The notes below the pieces were generated by a model that saw nothing but the letters and a program-made list of their open reading frames with translations, did no database searches and was not told the DNA's origin. This document shows, one piece after another, positions 1 through 4,784 of a stretch of DNA of 6,856 nucleotides. Position 1 is the stretch's first letter. Every line of letters begins with the position of its first letter. The position numbers and the translations under genes are program-made. Location: assembly GCA_964347915.1 (NCBI GenBank), contig CAYGAM010000102.1, positions 1 to 6,856 of the forward strand. The letters run 5' to 3'. Source of the DNA: CAYGAM01 sp964347915. GTDB taxonomy: Archaea > Thermoproteota > Nitrososphaeria > Nitrososphaerales > Nitrosopumilaceae.

Positions 1-196
1 AGGCATCATGCGCCATGATACATGCGCGGCCGGATGTTTTTTTGGGCATGCCGCAGGAACGGCAGGAGCATAAAGCCAGGATCTGTGAAAGGCACAGGAT
101 TGTGCAGTCTGGTTTTTGCGCCCGGCGAGCCGCGCCCATACAGTCAAGACAGTGCCGGCAGCATGCGCGGCGCCTGGCAGTGCAGGAGTGCGGCAT
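1..196 (-). CDS. Doubtful cysteine-rich small protein, 3' end beyond the window
   Basis: A minus-strand frame opens with ATG at 194-196 and stays open to the left edge (65 residues seen, no stop). It carries twelve cysteines, among them a CC, a CxxC and a C-x-C-x2-C-G-M-P-K-K segment near residues 46-54 followed by a further Cys. The CxxCGMP string resembles the knuckle of small archaeal and bacterial zinc-ribbon proteins, which is why I list it. Against it, this DNA is full of GCATGC-like words that create Cys, Ala and Met codons by chance, no TATA box or ribosome site is visible before 196, and the frame is open for about 90 codons upstream without another start. A plus-strand frame covers the same bases and is not convincing either. 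The function cannot be named; a zinc-binding role is only a guess. Confidence 0.2.
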   Translation of the reverse strand, partial: MPHSCTARRRACCRHCLDCMGAARRAQKPDCTILCLSQILALCSCRSCGMPKKTSGRACIMAHDA

Positions 197-284
197 TGGG
201 CATTCTATGAAGGAACGGCAGGCAGCATGCAGTGCTTTGGATAGTGCAGCTCTGGAAATTTGGCATCCCGCCTCGCCATTCCAA

Positions 285-298
285 GTATATATTTTTAA
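285..298 (+). promoter_or_regulatory. TATA box of the universal stress protein gene
   Basis: An A/T-only run, GTATATATTTTTAAA, stands out in GC-rich surroundings. Its centre is about 30 bases before the ATG at 322, the usual distance from an archaeal TATA box to the transcription start plus a few bases. No Shine-Dalgarno sequence precedes the ATG, so a leaderless or nearly leaderless mRNA is expected. The run also reads as a TATA box on the other strand, but no good gene follows there. Confidence 0.6.
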
Positions 299-321
299 AC
301 GGCTCGCTTTACATGTAATAC

Positions 322-747
322 ATGCTGGAAAACAGTATTCATAAAATACTAGTCGGAGTAAACGGATCCGATCTTTCAGCCCGCAGCATCAAGATGGCAA
401 TACCCATTGCACGGCAGTGCAATGCGGCCCTGACCGGCATATACGTGCAGGAGATACAGCACAAGGAATTTGCAATGATGAGCGAAGCGGAACCGCAGCA
501 GGACAGCTTTGAAACGCAGTTTATCAATGAGGCAAAAGCGCTTGCAAAGGAGAACGGCATTCCATTCGACATTGAGATCAGAAAAGGCAATCCAGAATAC
601 ATCATAACTGAAATGGTAAACAGCGGCAAGTATGATCTGCTTGTAGCGGGCATGCATGGCTTTCGCGGAATTCGCGGCAAGCTCTCAAGCGATACTCTAA
701 AAAACATTGTCCGCGATTCAAAGATACCAGTACTCGTTGTAAAGTAG
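322..747 (+). CDS. Universal stress protein, UspA family
   Basis: A 141-residue single-domain Usp protein, the normal length for the family, expected to be a cytoplasmic dimer with an alpha/beta Rossmann-like fold. It shows the opening strand and loop HKILVGVNGSDLSARS (residues 7-22), a middle helix rich in Glu and Lys, the strand YDLLVAGMHG (104-113) and the closing strand IPVLVVK (135-141). The nucleotide loop is altered: the usual DGS is NGS (14-16), and the usual G-x2-G-x9-G-(S/T) motif starts correctly at G110 and G113 but has Ser123-Asp124 where Gly-(Ser/Thr) is expected. ATP binding is therefore uncertain. The ATG at 322 fits both the family start and the TATA box 30 bases upstream; an ATG at 313 is followed at once by a stop. 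The gene is monocistronic and converges on the minus-strand gene ending at 794. Usp proteins in archaea are often multicopy and stress-linked; the specific role here is unknown. Confidence 0.93.
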   Translation: MLENSIHKILVGVNGSDLSARSIKMAIPIARQCNAALTGIYVQEIQHKEFAMMSEAEPQQDSFETQFINEAKALAKENGIPFDIEIRKGNPEYIITEMVNSGKYDLLVAGMHGFRGIRGKLSSDTLKNIVRDSKIPVLVVK

Positions 748-793
748 GCGCATCAGCTGCAGTACAAGCCGGCATTGCATAGCGCATCTGCGG

Positions 794-2020
794 TCAGCGG
801 GTGCGGGATTCTATCTCGCCCGACACCAGCGGCAAAAACGCGCCGACGTCAGTGACTATGCCCAGAGCCTGCCATGTGCCCCTGTCCATCAGCTTGGTAA
901 CGGTCGGCTGATTGATGTCAATCACTATTACTTTGACGTCGGCAGGCAGCATGTTTCCGGTAGCAATAGAGTGAAGCATTGTAGATATCATTATCACCAT
1001 TTTGGCGTCCTTGAGGATCTTTTTGTACTGCCGCTGGGCATCGGTAACGTCAGTGATTACGTCTGGCAGCGGTCCGTCGTCCCGTATTGAGCCTGCAAGC
1101 GCAAAGGGAATTTTTTTTCTTATGCACTCGTACATTATGCCGCTCTTGAGCTTTCTTCTTTTCACCATATTGGCAATAGAGCCGTATCGAAAGACGGAGT
1201 TTACCGTATCCATGTGGTTTCGATGTCCGCGTATTGCAAGCGTTCCGTCATGCACATTCATTCCAAGCGAGGTTCCCATGGTAGCATATTCGATATCATG
1301 CACGGCAAGCGCGTTTCCAGCAAGCAGTCCGTGAATGTATCCGCACCGAATGAGTTTTGCCACGGCGCCGGCGGCTCCGGTATGAACTATTGCAGGACCG
1401 CCGACCAGCACTATTTTGCCGCCGTCTTTGCTTGTCTTTACGATATCTTCCGCTACGCGCCTTGCAATGTGCTGCGTCGGACGCTCGCTTGAGCTTCCGC
1501 TTGACATAAACTCGAATATGTTTGAGCCCTCTCGAGGCCTTTCCGGCGGCGTGATTCTGACGCCGTCCTCGCCCACGACAATCTTGTCTCCCTTTTTCAC
1601 GTCGCGAATAGGGACGCATGATGCGCGCCTGCCTTTTACCACTATGCACTTGTCCATCATCATGTTCTCTACAGGAATCCATTTTCCCTTGCAGAACAGA
1701 TGGGTACGATTGTTTGTAGTGCTGTAAAAGTTGTCAGGCATAAGCATGTCCCGCTCCGCTGCGAGCAGTGTTGCCTCCTGCGGCCGGATTGCAGTCGCTC
1801 CCTTGTAGTATAGCATCTTTAGAATCTTTTCAAGATGGCTCTGCGTCTTGCCCTCGATCCGCAGCCGGGCAAAGCTCGGATCCCGCTTTCTTTTGCCTAC
1901 CTGAATCTCCAAGACCTCAAAGTTTCCATCCATGTCTATCACAAGCTCAAAGATCTTGGTCAGGATCAGAGAGTCGATCAGATGCCCCTTGACCTCTATC
2001 TCCTGCTGAAATTCCGCCAT
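794..2020 (-). CDS. Archaeal ornithine cyclodeaminase-like protein (TIGR00300; LOR/SDH domain)
   Basis: A 408-residue protein of the TIGR00300 family. Its relatives include the ornithine cyclodeaminase of Methanococcus maripaludis and the C-terminal half of cyanobacterial ArgZ/AgrE, which turn L-ornithine into L-proline and ammonia with NAD as cofactor. The first ~95 residues form the LOR/SDH-like region (EIEVKGHLIDSLIL, residues 7-20). A linker with SCVPIRDVKKGDKIVVG (134-150) follows. The Rossmann part begins with a Gly-rich turn, GGPAIVHTGAAGA (207-219), then LLAGNALAVHDIE (232-244), and the conserved AGSIRDDGPLPDVITD (309-324). I chose ATG 2018-2020 because family proteins begin close to the EIEVKGH motif. 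An ATG 39 bases further up (2057-2059) would add 13 unremarkable residues and would touch the upstream stop directly (TAGATG). It probably shares an operon with the 2060-2407 gene. The family assignment is firm; the exact substrate in this organism is inferred. Confidence 0.9.
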   Translation of the reverse strand: MAEFQQEIEVKGHLIDSLILTKIFELVIDMDGNFEVLEIQVGKRKRDPSFARLRIEGKTQSHLEKILKMLYYKGATAIRPQEATLLAAERDMLMPDNFYSTTNNRTHLFCKGKWIPVENMMMDKCIVVKGRRASCVPIRDVKKGDKIVVGEDGVRITPPERPREGSNIFEFMSSGSSSERPTQHIARRVAEDIVKTSKDGGKIVLVGGPAIVHTGAAGAVAKLIRCGYIHGLLAGNALAVHDIEYATMGTSLGMNVHDGTLAIRGHRNHMDTVNSVFRYGSIANMVKRRKLKSGIMYECIRKKIPFALAGSIRDDGPLPDVITDVTDAQRQYKKILKDAKMVIMISTMLHSIATGNMLPADVKVIVIDINQPTVTKLMDRGTWQALGIVTDVGAFLPLVSGEIESRTR

Positions 2021-2059
2021 GATATGCCATCCGCTCCTGTTAACTAAAACTTTATGCAT

Positions 2060-2407
2060 CTAGATTGGAAGCGTTACCTTTCCTTCAAACTGCGCAATTC
2101 CATCAGACTCAAATATCTCGACAAGATCCGACTTTTGCTTTTCTGTTACGCCCTGCAGAATGGCCTTTGAGGTTCCTTTTTTGTCCACTATTGCCAGTAT
2201 GTACCCGCTGTCATCGGTCAGAACAAAGCCCGACGACTCGTCTACGAATGCATAGAGGTTTTCTTCTCCGACGGGCTCCCATACGCCGGTTTTGCTGTCT
2301 AGCAACGCAAGAGCCGGCATCGCCTTGCCGCCGGCGTACTTGTTGAGGTACTCTCTCGCCTCCGCCACCCTTTTTTGTCCCGCACGCAGCGCGGCAAAAT
2401 ACTGCAA
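2060..2407 (-). CDS. Conserved-looking protein of unknown function, 115 residues, TTG start
   Basis: I do not recognise the family. The protein has an N-terminal helix with basic and acidic residues (QKRVAEAREYLNKY, 11-24), then a beta-rich middle with acidic turns (TGVWEPVGEENLYAFVDESSG, 40-60, and VLTDDSGYILAIVDKKG, 62-78), a helix (VTEKQKSDLVEIFE, 87-100) and a short strand at the end. It has no Cys and no membrane segment, so a soluble cytoplasmic protein is likely. The frame has no ATG; TTG at 2405-2407 is the first start after an upstream TGA, and GTG at codon 14 is the other option. Its stop abuts the first possible ATG of the cyclodeaminase gene, so the two are probably co-transcribed. 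An overlapping frame from ATG 2430-2432 begins with a hydrophobic stretch (MKQAPAILIAVF), leaving open that a frameshift removed a signal-like N-terminus. Confidence 0.72.
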   Translation of the reverse strand: MQYFAALRAGQKRVAEAREYLNKYAGGKAMPALALLDSKTGVWEPVGEENLYAFVDESSGFVLTDDSGYILAIVDKKGTSKAILQGVTEKQKSDLVEIFESDGIAQFEGKVTLPI

Positions 2408-2443
2408 TGAGTATGGCTGGTGCCTGTTTCATAAAAAACGTAT

Positions 2444-2455
2444 CTAAGCATAAAG
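2444..2455 (-). promoter_or_regulatory. Possible TATA box for the 2060-2407 / 794-2020 operon
   Basis: The minus strand reads ACTTTATGCTTA here, about 45 bases before the TTG at 2407, which would give a leader of roughly 15-20 bases. Nearly the same word (AACTTTATGCTTG) stands the same distance before the gene at 3646, which supports its use as a promoter element. It is weaker than the clean A/T box of the stress protein gene. Confidence 0.35.
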
Positions 2456-2535
2456 TGAAGCAAAATGCCCCGACGGCCAAAGCAGAAGCAAAGGCCGAAG
2501 GCAGATTAGTCATATGCCTCACTCACAATGGCTGA

Positions 2536-2564
2536 GCAAAGCTGCCGCTCCAGGCAGGCTTTGC
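2536..2564. repeat. Inverted repeat able to form a hairpin
   Basis: The left arm GCAAAGCTGCC (2536-2546) pairs with GGCAGGCTTTGC (2553-2564), with a single bulged G and a 6-base loop. It lies in non-coding DNA upstream of the 2060-2407 gene. No T-run follows on either strand, so it is not a typical archaeal terminator; a structured RNA or a protein site are possible. Confidence 0.45.
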
Positions 2565-2696
2565 TTGGCAGGCATTGACATGCCGGCAACTGCGGGCATT
2601 GCCGCCGAAAAGAAATGATTTGCACGCATATCCTCGCTTTGATGCGGCATTGTCTTTAACAGGCTGCACAGTCAAGATTATTTTCTATTTTGGATT

Positions 2697-2924
2697 CTAG
2701 TCCAGACGCGCCTCCAAGCTGGCTTTGCAGGATTCGTCGCATTTCAAGCAGGCGATTGGCAAAGATTGATCGGTTGTTTTGATTCTCTTGTTTTCCTCAA
2801 TTAGCGGCCTGACGCTGTCAGAACAACCTAAGATTTGGCTTTTAAGTTGGGTTGCAGGCGCGCATGGCTGTCGGGCTAGGCAGATGCTTTGAGCAGTGCA
2901 TGCTTTTGGATTTGATCCCGCATT
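2697..2924 (-). pseudogene. Orphan coding-like frame with CxxCxxxC motif, no start codon
   Basis: The minus-strand frame between a TAA (2925-2927) and a TAG (2697-2699) contains no ATG, GTG or TTG that could start it, yet its last ~50 residues read like a real protein: GCSDSVRPLIEENKRIK, then a Cys motif within PIACLKCDESCKASLEARLD. The C-x2-C-x3-C pattern suggests metal binding. It is either a small gene that lost its start or the shifted tail of the gene at 2876-3172, with which it overlaps. An ATG at 2863-2865 in the third frame reaches this frame if one base near 2845-2852 is removed, giving a ~55-residue protein. Which of these is right cannot be settled from one sequence. The function is unknown. 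Confidence 0.4.
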
Positions 2925-3172
2925 TTATGCTCCTGCTGGATTTTTACTTTGCAGTGTTCTGCATTATGACTTAGATCTATCATATGCTGAATCTGTCCTA
3001 TGCGCTCGTCTATTATGCGCTTTATTTCCTGCAAGGATTGGCTTTTTTCTGCTGTCTGGATTTCATCAAGATCGCCATCAACATCAAAGATTAGATTCTT
3101 TGTGCCATCCGGCGTTTCAGCCATGCAAGATAAAAGTTCAAAATCAGTCTGCCTTTCATCTCTCTCAGTCAT
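2876..3172 (-). CDS. Small acidic, helical protein of unknown function
   Basis: A 98-residue frame opening with ATG 3170-3172. The first 40 residues are acidic (TERDERQTDFELLSC, then IFDVDGDLDEIQTAE at 29-43); residues ~44-95 are rich in Glu, Gln, Lys, Ile and Leu (LQEIKRIIDERIGQIQHMI) and could form a coiled coil. There are two Cys but no CxxC and no membrane segment. The mixed charged composition is unlike the Cys/Ala/Met chance frames nearby, which supports coding. No clear TATA box or ribosome site precedes it, and overlapping plus-strand frames exist but are poorer in character. It ends with TAG at 2876-2878; the following bases carry the orphan Cys frame, so this gene may be truncated by a frameshift. 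I do not recognise a family. Confidence 0.5.
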   Translation of the reverse strand: MTERDERQTDFELLSCMAETPDGTKNLIFDVDGDLDEIQTAEKSQSLQEIKRIIDERIGQIQHMIDLSHNAEHCKVKIQQEHKMRDQIQKHALLKASA

Positions 3173-3366
3173 AAGGATGCATAGTCATGTATTGCAAACA
3201 AGCATTGTGTGTTGTATTTTTGCGTCAATGAGTTCAATTTCACTGGCATGTGCAGTAAAGCAGTACAGCGGCTTTGTCCTGCGGCGCTACGTCGCGAAGC
3301 TGTCATGCATCTGTTCTGTCTGGGCGCAGGAGCGTGCAGCCTGTCCAAAAGTCTAATGGATTTGCG
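3173..3366. other. Non-coding or degenerate stretch
   Basis: Several frames are open on both strands, but none has a start, promoter and protein-like composition together. The plus-strand frames here are rich in Cys, Ser and Ala in the manner of chance frames. I see no RNA gene or repeat. Confidence 0.4.
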
Positions 3367-3564
3367 TCACGCGGCAATGAGCATTCTCTCGTCAAGATGT
3401 TCCGGACGGCGCTCTGAGCCATCCGGAGATGAGTCCGCCCTTTCCTTGCATCTCGTTATGCCTCATTGATGCAGGCAGGCATATTCCTGGCATTCGCTGC
3501 ACTGTCTTGACATGTGCGCGGACTGCCAGGCATGCCGCGGCTTTGAATTTTTTTTTTTTTGCAT
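3367..3564 (-). pseudogene. Small cysteine protein split by an in-frame TGA
   Basis: ATG 3562-3564 opens a 33-residue frame: MQKKKNSKPRHAWQSAHMSR, then QCSECQEYACLHQ, ending in TGA at 3463-3465. Without a change of frame the next 31 codons (to TGA at 3367-3369) continue in protein-like style: GITRCKERADSSPDGSERRP, then EHLDERMLIAA. Restoring one base (TGA to CGA, Arg) gives a single 65-residue protein with C-x2-C-x4-C-x-H, a possible zinc site, and an acidic-basic tail. The downstream half has no start of its own. The codons just after ATG are a run of 13 A, so the N-terminal lysines depend on a slippery tract. No known family is recognised. Readings in order of likelihood: a decayed gene, two chance frames, or a 33-residue working protein. 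A recoded TGA is not expected, as the window's other genes end normally at TAG and TGA. Confidence 0.4.
3548..3560. repeat. Homopolymer of 13 T (13 A on the minus strand)
   Basis: The longest single-base run in the window. On the minus strand it encodes the lysines right after the ATG at 3562-3564. On the plus strand it could act as a T-run terminator, but no clear plus-strand gene ends before it. Runs of this length mutate easily by slippage and are prone to sequencing error. Confidence 0.9.
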
Positions 3565-3597
3565 ACAGCAAAAATTGCAGCGTCACTTTCCCGCATT

Positions 3598-3610
3598 GAA
3601 CTTTATGCTT
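3598..3610. promoter_or_regulatory. Possible shared TATA element between divergent genes
   Basis: GAACTTTATGCTT reads as a weak TATA element in both directions (CTTTATG / CATAAAG). It lies about 41 bases from the ATG at 3646 (plus) and about 41 bases from the ATG at 3564 (minus), so one box could serve both with leaders of ~15 bases. The same word occurs upstream of the 2060-2407 gene. Confidence 0.35.
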
Positions 3611-3645
3611 GCGTTGATCTTTGGACTGGAGCGCACTTCGCTTAG

Positions 3646-3969
3646 ATGATATATGGCGCCGCACTGCCAATGAATATGCCCCTTGCAAACAGCATCATAA
3701 TAAAGCTCAACCAGATTACCGAGATGATACCGGACAAAAGTTCGCTGAACGAGGGCGAAATTGCAGGCATCAAGAAAATATTTCAGGAAGCGCTCAGCGG
3801 CGGCGAGAGGTATGATGCGGAAGAAATAGAATCATGGCTGGAAAACGAGGGCAGCTGGAACAGCAGGCAGATTCGAGTCAGAATAGCAAACCTGTCTCAT
3901 TATGTGCAAAGCAGGTACGAACAGGGCGGACGATTCAAAATGATGCCGGATGACTCATGCGGCTGCTAG
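3646..3969 (+). CDS. Small helical protein of unknown function, 107 residues
   Basis: The composition is convincingly protein-like. A helix (LANSIIIKLNQITEMIPDKS, 13-32) is followed by NEGEIAGIKKIFQEALSGGE (35-54), an acidic segment with Trp (EEIESWLENEGSW, 59-71), a basic helix (SRQIRVRIANLSHYVQSRYE, 73-92) and a short tail ending DDSCGC. It has no signal peptide or membrane span. ATG 3646 gives the longest form, but ATG 3670 or 3676 may be the real start: MPLANS is a more natural N-terminus, and GATATATG at 3648-3655 would be a TATA box about 25 bases before 3676. With the start at 3646 a GGAG lies 14 bases upstream, too far to be decisive. A T-run follows the stop within 15 bases. I do not recognise the family; the helix-rich, Trp/Arg/Tyr-containing C-terminal half could be an interaction or nucleic-acid-binding module, but that is a guess. 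Confidence 0.75.
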   Translation: MIYGAALPMNMPLANSIIIKLNQITEMIPDKSSLNEGEIAGIKKIFQEALSGGERYDAEEIESWLENEGSWNSRQIRVRIANLSHYVQSRYEQGGRFKMMPDDSCGC

Positions 3970-3970
3970 A

Positions 3971-3983
3971 GTTCAAATTTTTT
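3971..3983 (+). terminator. T-run terminator after the 3646-3969 gene
   Basis: GTTCAAATTTTTT begins two bases after the stop codon and ends in six T. Archaeal RNA polymerase commonly stops at such runs without a stem. Confidence 0.5.
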
Positions 3984-4066
3984 AGCAGAACGGATACGGC
4001 ACAGGCGCTTTCAATGCGCGCCCTTTTGATTTTGTCAAGCCTTTTCTCATCCATTCTTCCCGGCAA

Positions 4067-4081
4067 TGCCGCATTGCGGCA
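4067..4081. repeat. Perfect small hairpin between convergent genes
   Basis: TGCCGC-ATT-GCGGCA forms a 6-bp GC-rich stem with a 3-base loop. It lies about 100 bases after the plus-strand gene ending at 3969 and about 20 bases after the minus-strand frame ending at 4100. No T-run follows, so a terminator or RNA-stabilising role is only possible. Confidence 0.4.
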
Positions 4082-4099
4082 GCTGCAAGTGCGCTATTT

Positions 4100-4360
4100 C
4101 TAGGACATTGCTGCTTTGGGCGCGCGCCTTAGCCTGTTCTTCGTTTTGTCGGCTGCGGCATCTAGCAGTACAGAGCCATATGCGTCAGAGAATGCGCAGG
4201 CCAGCACCTCCTTTAGCATGATGCACCGCGCCTTTAGTTTGAACGAATTTCCGACTGCCATCCAGACATTGCAGGCTGCGAGCAATGCACAGAACAGCGC
4301 AAGGCGAATGAAGGGATTCAGGCTGGCTGACTTTAGCCTAAAGTTTTGACGCAACGGCAC
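4100..4360 (-). CDS. Possible small membrane protein, GTG start
   Basis: An 86-residue frame with one hydrophobic stretch, residues ~16-37 (NPFIRLALFCALLAACNVWMAVG), after a basic N-terminus (MPLRQNFRLKSAS), followed by a Leu/Ala/Asp-containing part and a very basic tail (DKTKNRLRRAPKAAMS). That layout fits a single-pass membrane protein with the long part outside or a signal-anchor, but also a chance frame, because an equally open plus-strand frame (4116-4349) covers the same bases. The start is GTG at 4358-4360, which overlaps the end of the broken Cys gene (stop at 4333-4335) by 28 bases in another frame; such overlap is usual for translationally coupled pairs. No family is recognised. Confidence 0.38.
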   Translation of the reverse strand: MPLRQNFRLKSASLNPFIRLALFCALLAACNVWMAVGNSFKLKARCIMLKEVLACAFSDAYGSVLLDAAADKTKNRLRRAPKAAMS

Positions 4361-4603
4361 TCTGCCTCTGCATCCCGCCTGTTTCGGTACTCGCGGGGCA
4401 CGCGTCCTTGCAGCTCATCGCATCTTTTGCATTTCAGCGCGGCTGCAAAAATACAGTACAGGCAAACGACGCTGTTCAAGTTCATCTTTCTTAGATTCTT
4501 ATTGATGATTGGCCGGAATGCAAATAGCGCATCTGCGATCTCTTCTTCTTCAGAGTCAAGCAGGATCGTCCATATGCTGATCTTTCATATGAAGATCGGA
4601 CAT
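4333..4603 (-). pseudogene. Frameshifted CxxC...CxxC small protein
   Basis: ATG 4601-4603 opens MSDLHMK and then runs into a poor frame that stops at 4556-4558. Removing one A from the AAA at 4583-4585 carries it into a frame open to TAA 4333-4335, giving an 89-residue protein: MSDLHMKISIWTILLDSEEEE, IADALFAFRPIINKNLRKMN, LNSVVCLYCIFAAALKCKRC, DELQGRVPREYRNRRDAEAE and CRCVKTLG (overlapping reading in blocks). It has an acidic helix, a basic helix and a C-x2-C-x7-C-x2-C motif (zinc-finger spacing), then a second CxC. The downstream frame alone has no ATG, GTG or TTG until the Met at 4483-4485, which would leave only 50 residues. A GGAGG lies 12 bases before ATG 4603. The extra base falls in a near-perfect palindrome. 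Best read as a recently frameshifted gene or a sequencing error; the function, perhaps a small zinc protein, is unknown. Confidence 0.5.
4579..4597. repeat. Near-perfect palindrome GATC-TTTCATATGAA-GATC
   Basis: The 10-bp core TTCATATGAA (4584-4593) is a perfect palindrome; the GATC arms make it 18 bp and perfect if one T (A on the minus strand) is removed. It lies inside the N-terminal codons of the frameshifted Cys gene, and the base in excess is the one that breaks its frame. Confidence 0.6.
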
Positions 4604-4772
4604 TGCTTTAAGACGCCTCCGTCCTGAAACTAGTACATTTGCACTGCCGAGCATAGTTTGCGTGCAATCATAAACAGATATCGACGCAGATGCTGCACTG
4701 AAAAATTGCCGGGCGCCTAAAAATGGCGGGGAAAATACACCAATGCTTGCGATTTCTTTGGTGGATAATGCA
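4604..4772. other. Flank between the broken Cys gene and the IS481-like element
   Basis: A minus-strand frame of 74 residues (4556-4780, TTG start) crosses this stretch, but its start lies within the target duplication of the insertion sequence, it has no promoter, and its end is the out-of-frame part of the Cys gene, so I do not call it. I see no repeat or RNA gene. This was probably the 5' flank of the Cys gene before the insertion. Confidence 0.4.
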
Positions 4773-4784
4773 GTAATCAAGGAC
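4773..4784. repeat. Left 12-bp direct repeat (target duplication)
   Basis: GTAATCAAGGAC is identical to 5829-5840. The two copies bracket the IS481-like element, as expected for a target-site duplication; lengths around this are known in the IS481 family. The minus-strand TGA that ends the transposase (4777-4779) lies inside this copy. Confidence 0.75.

Larger units (their letters stand above)
2408..2696. other. Intergenic stretch with no convincing gene
   Basis: Small frames occur on both strands but none is persuasive: a 43-residue Ala/Met/Pro-rich frame on the minus strand (2519-2650, ATG about 30 bases after an A/T-rich patch) and a 42-residue Lys/Ala-rich frame on the plus strand (2407-2535). 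Both look like products of the local GCA/ATG/GCC word bias. The stretch contains two inverted repeats, the larger at 2536-2564 and a 5-bp one (GGCAT TGAC ATGCC) at 2571-2584. Confidence 0.5.

Noticed and set aside
15..344. Plus-strand frame of 109 residues before the stress protein
   Set aside because: It runs through the TATA box and the start of the stress protein gene in another frame, has no promoter, and its composition (Arg, Gln, His, Cys) is that of a chance frame.
1002..1992. Several open frames opposite to or overlapping the cyclodeaminase gene
   Set aside because: All lie inside a well-recognised gene and have the low-complexity look of shadow frames.
2407..2535. Plus-strand Lys/Ala-rich frame of 42 residues
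   Set aside because: No promoter, starts within the neighbouring gene's start codon, and no recognisable motif; resemblance to a DNA-binding tail is compositional only.
3000..3469. Two plus-strand frames rich in Cys and Ser
   Set aside because: Antisense to the 98-residue gene or to the Cys remnant; no start signals and chance-like composition.
3392..3688. Minus-strand 98-residue frame through the 13-A run
   Set aside because: It overlaps the start of the plus-strand gene at 3646 and lacks a motif; the frame with CSECQEYACLH through the same bases is more protein-like.
4556..4780. Minus-strand frame of 74 residues next to the insertion sequence
   Set aside because: Its only start (TTG) lies in the target duplication, and its end coincides with the out-of-frame part of the Cys gene.
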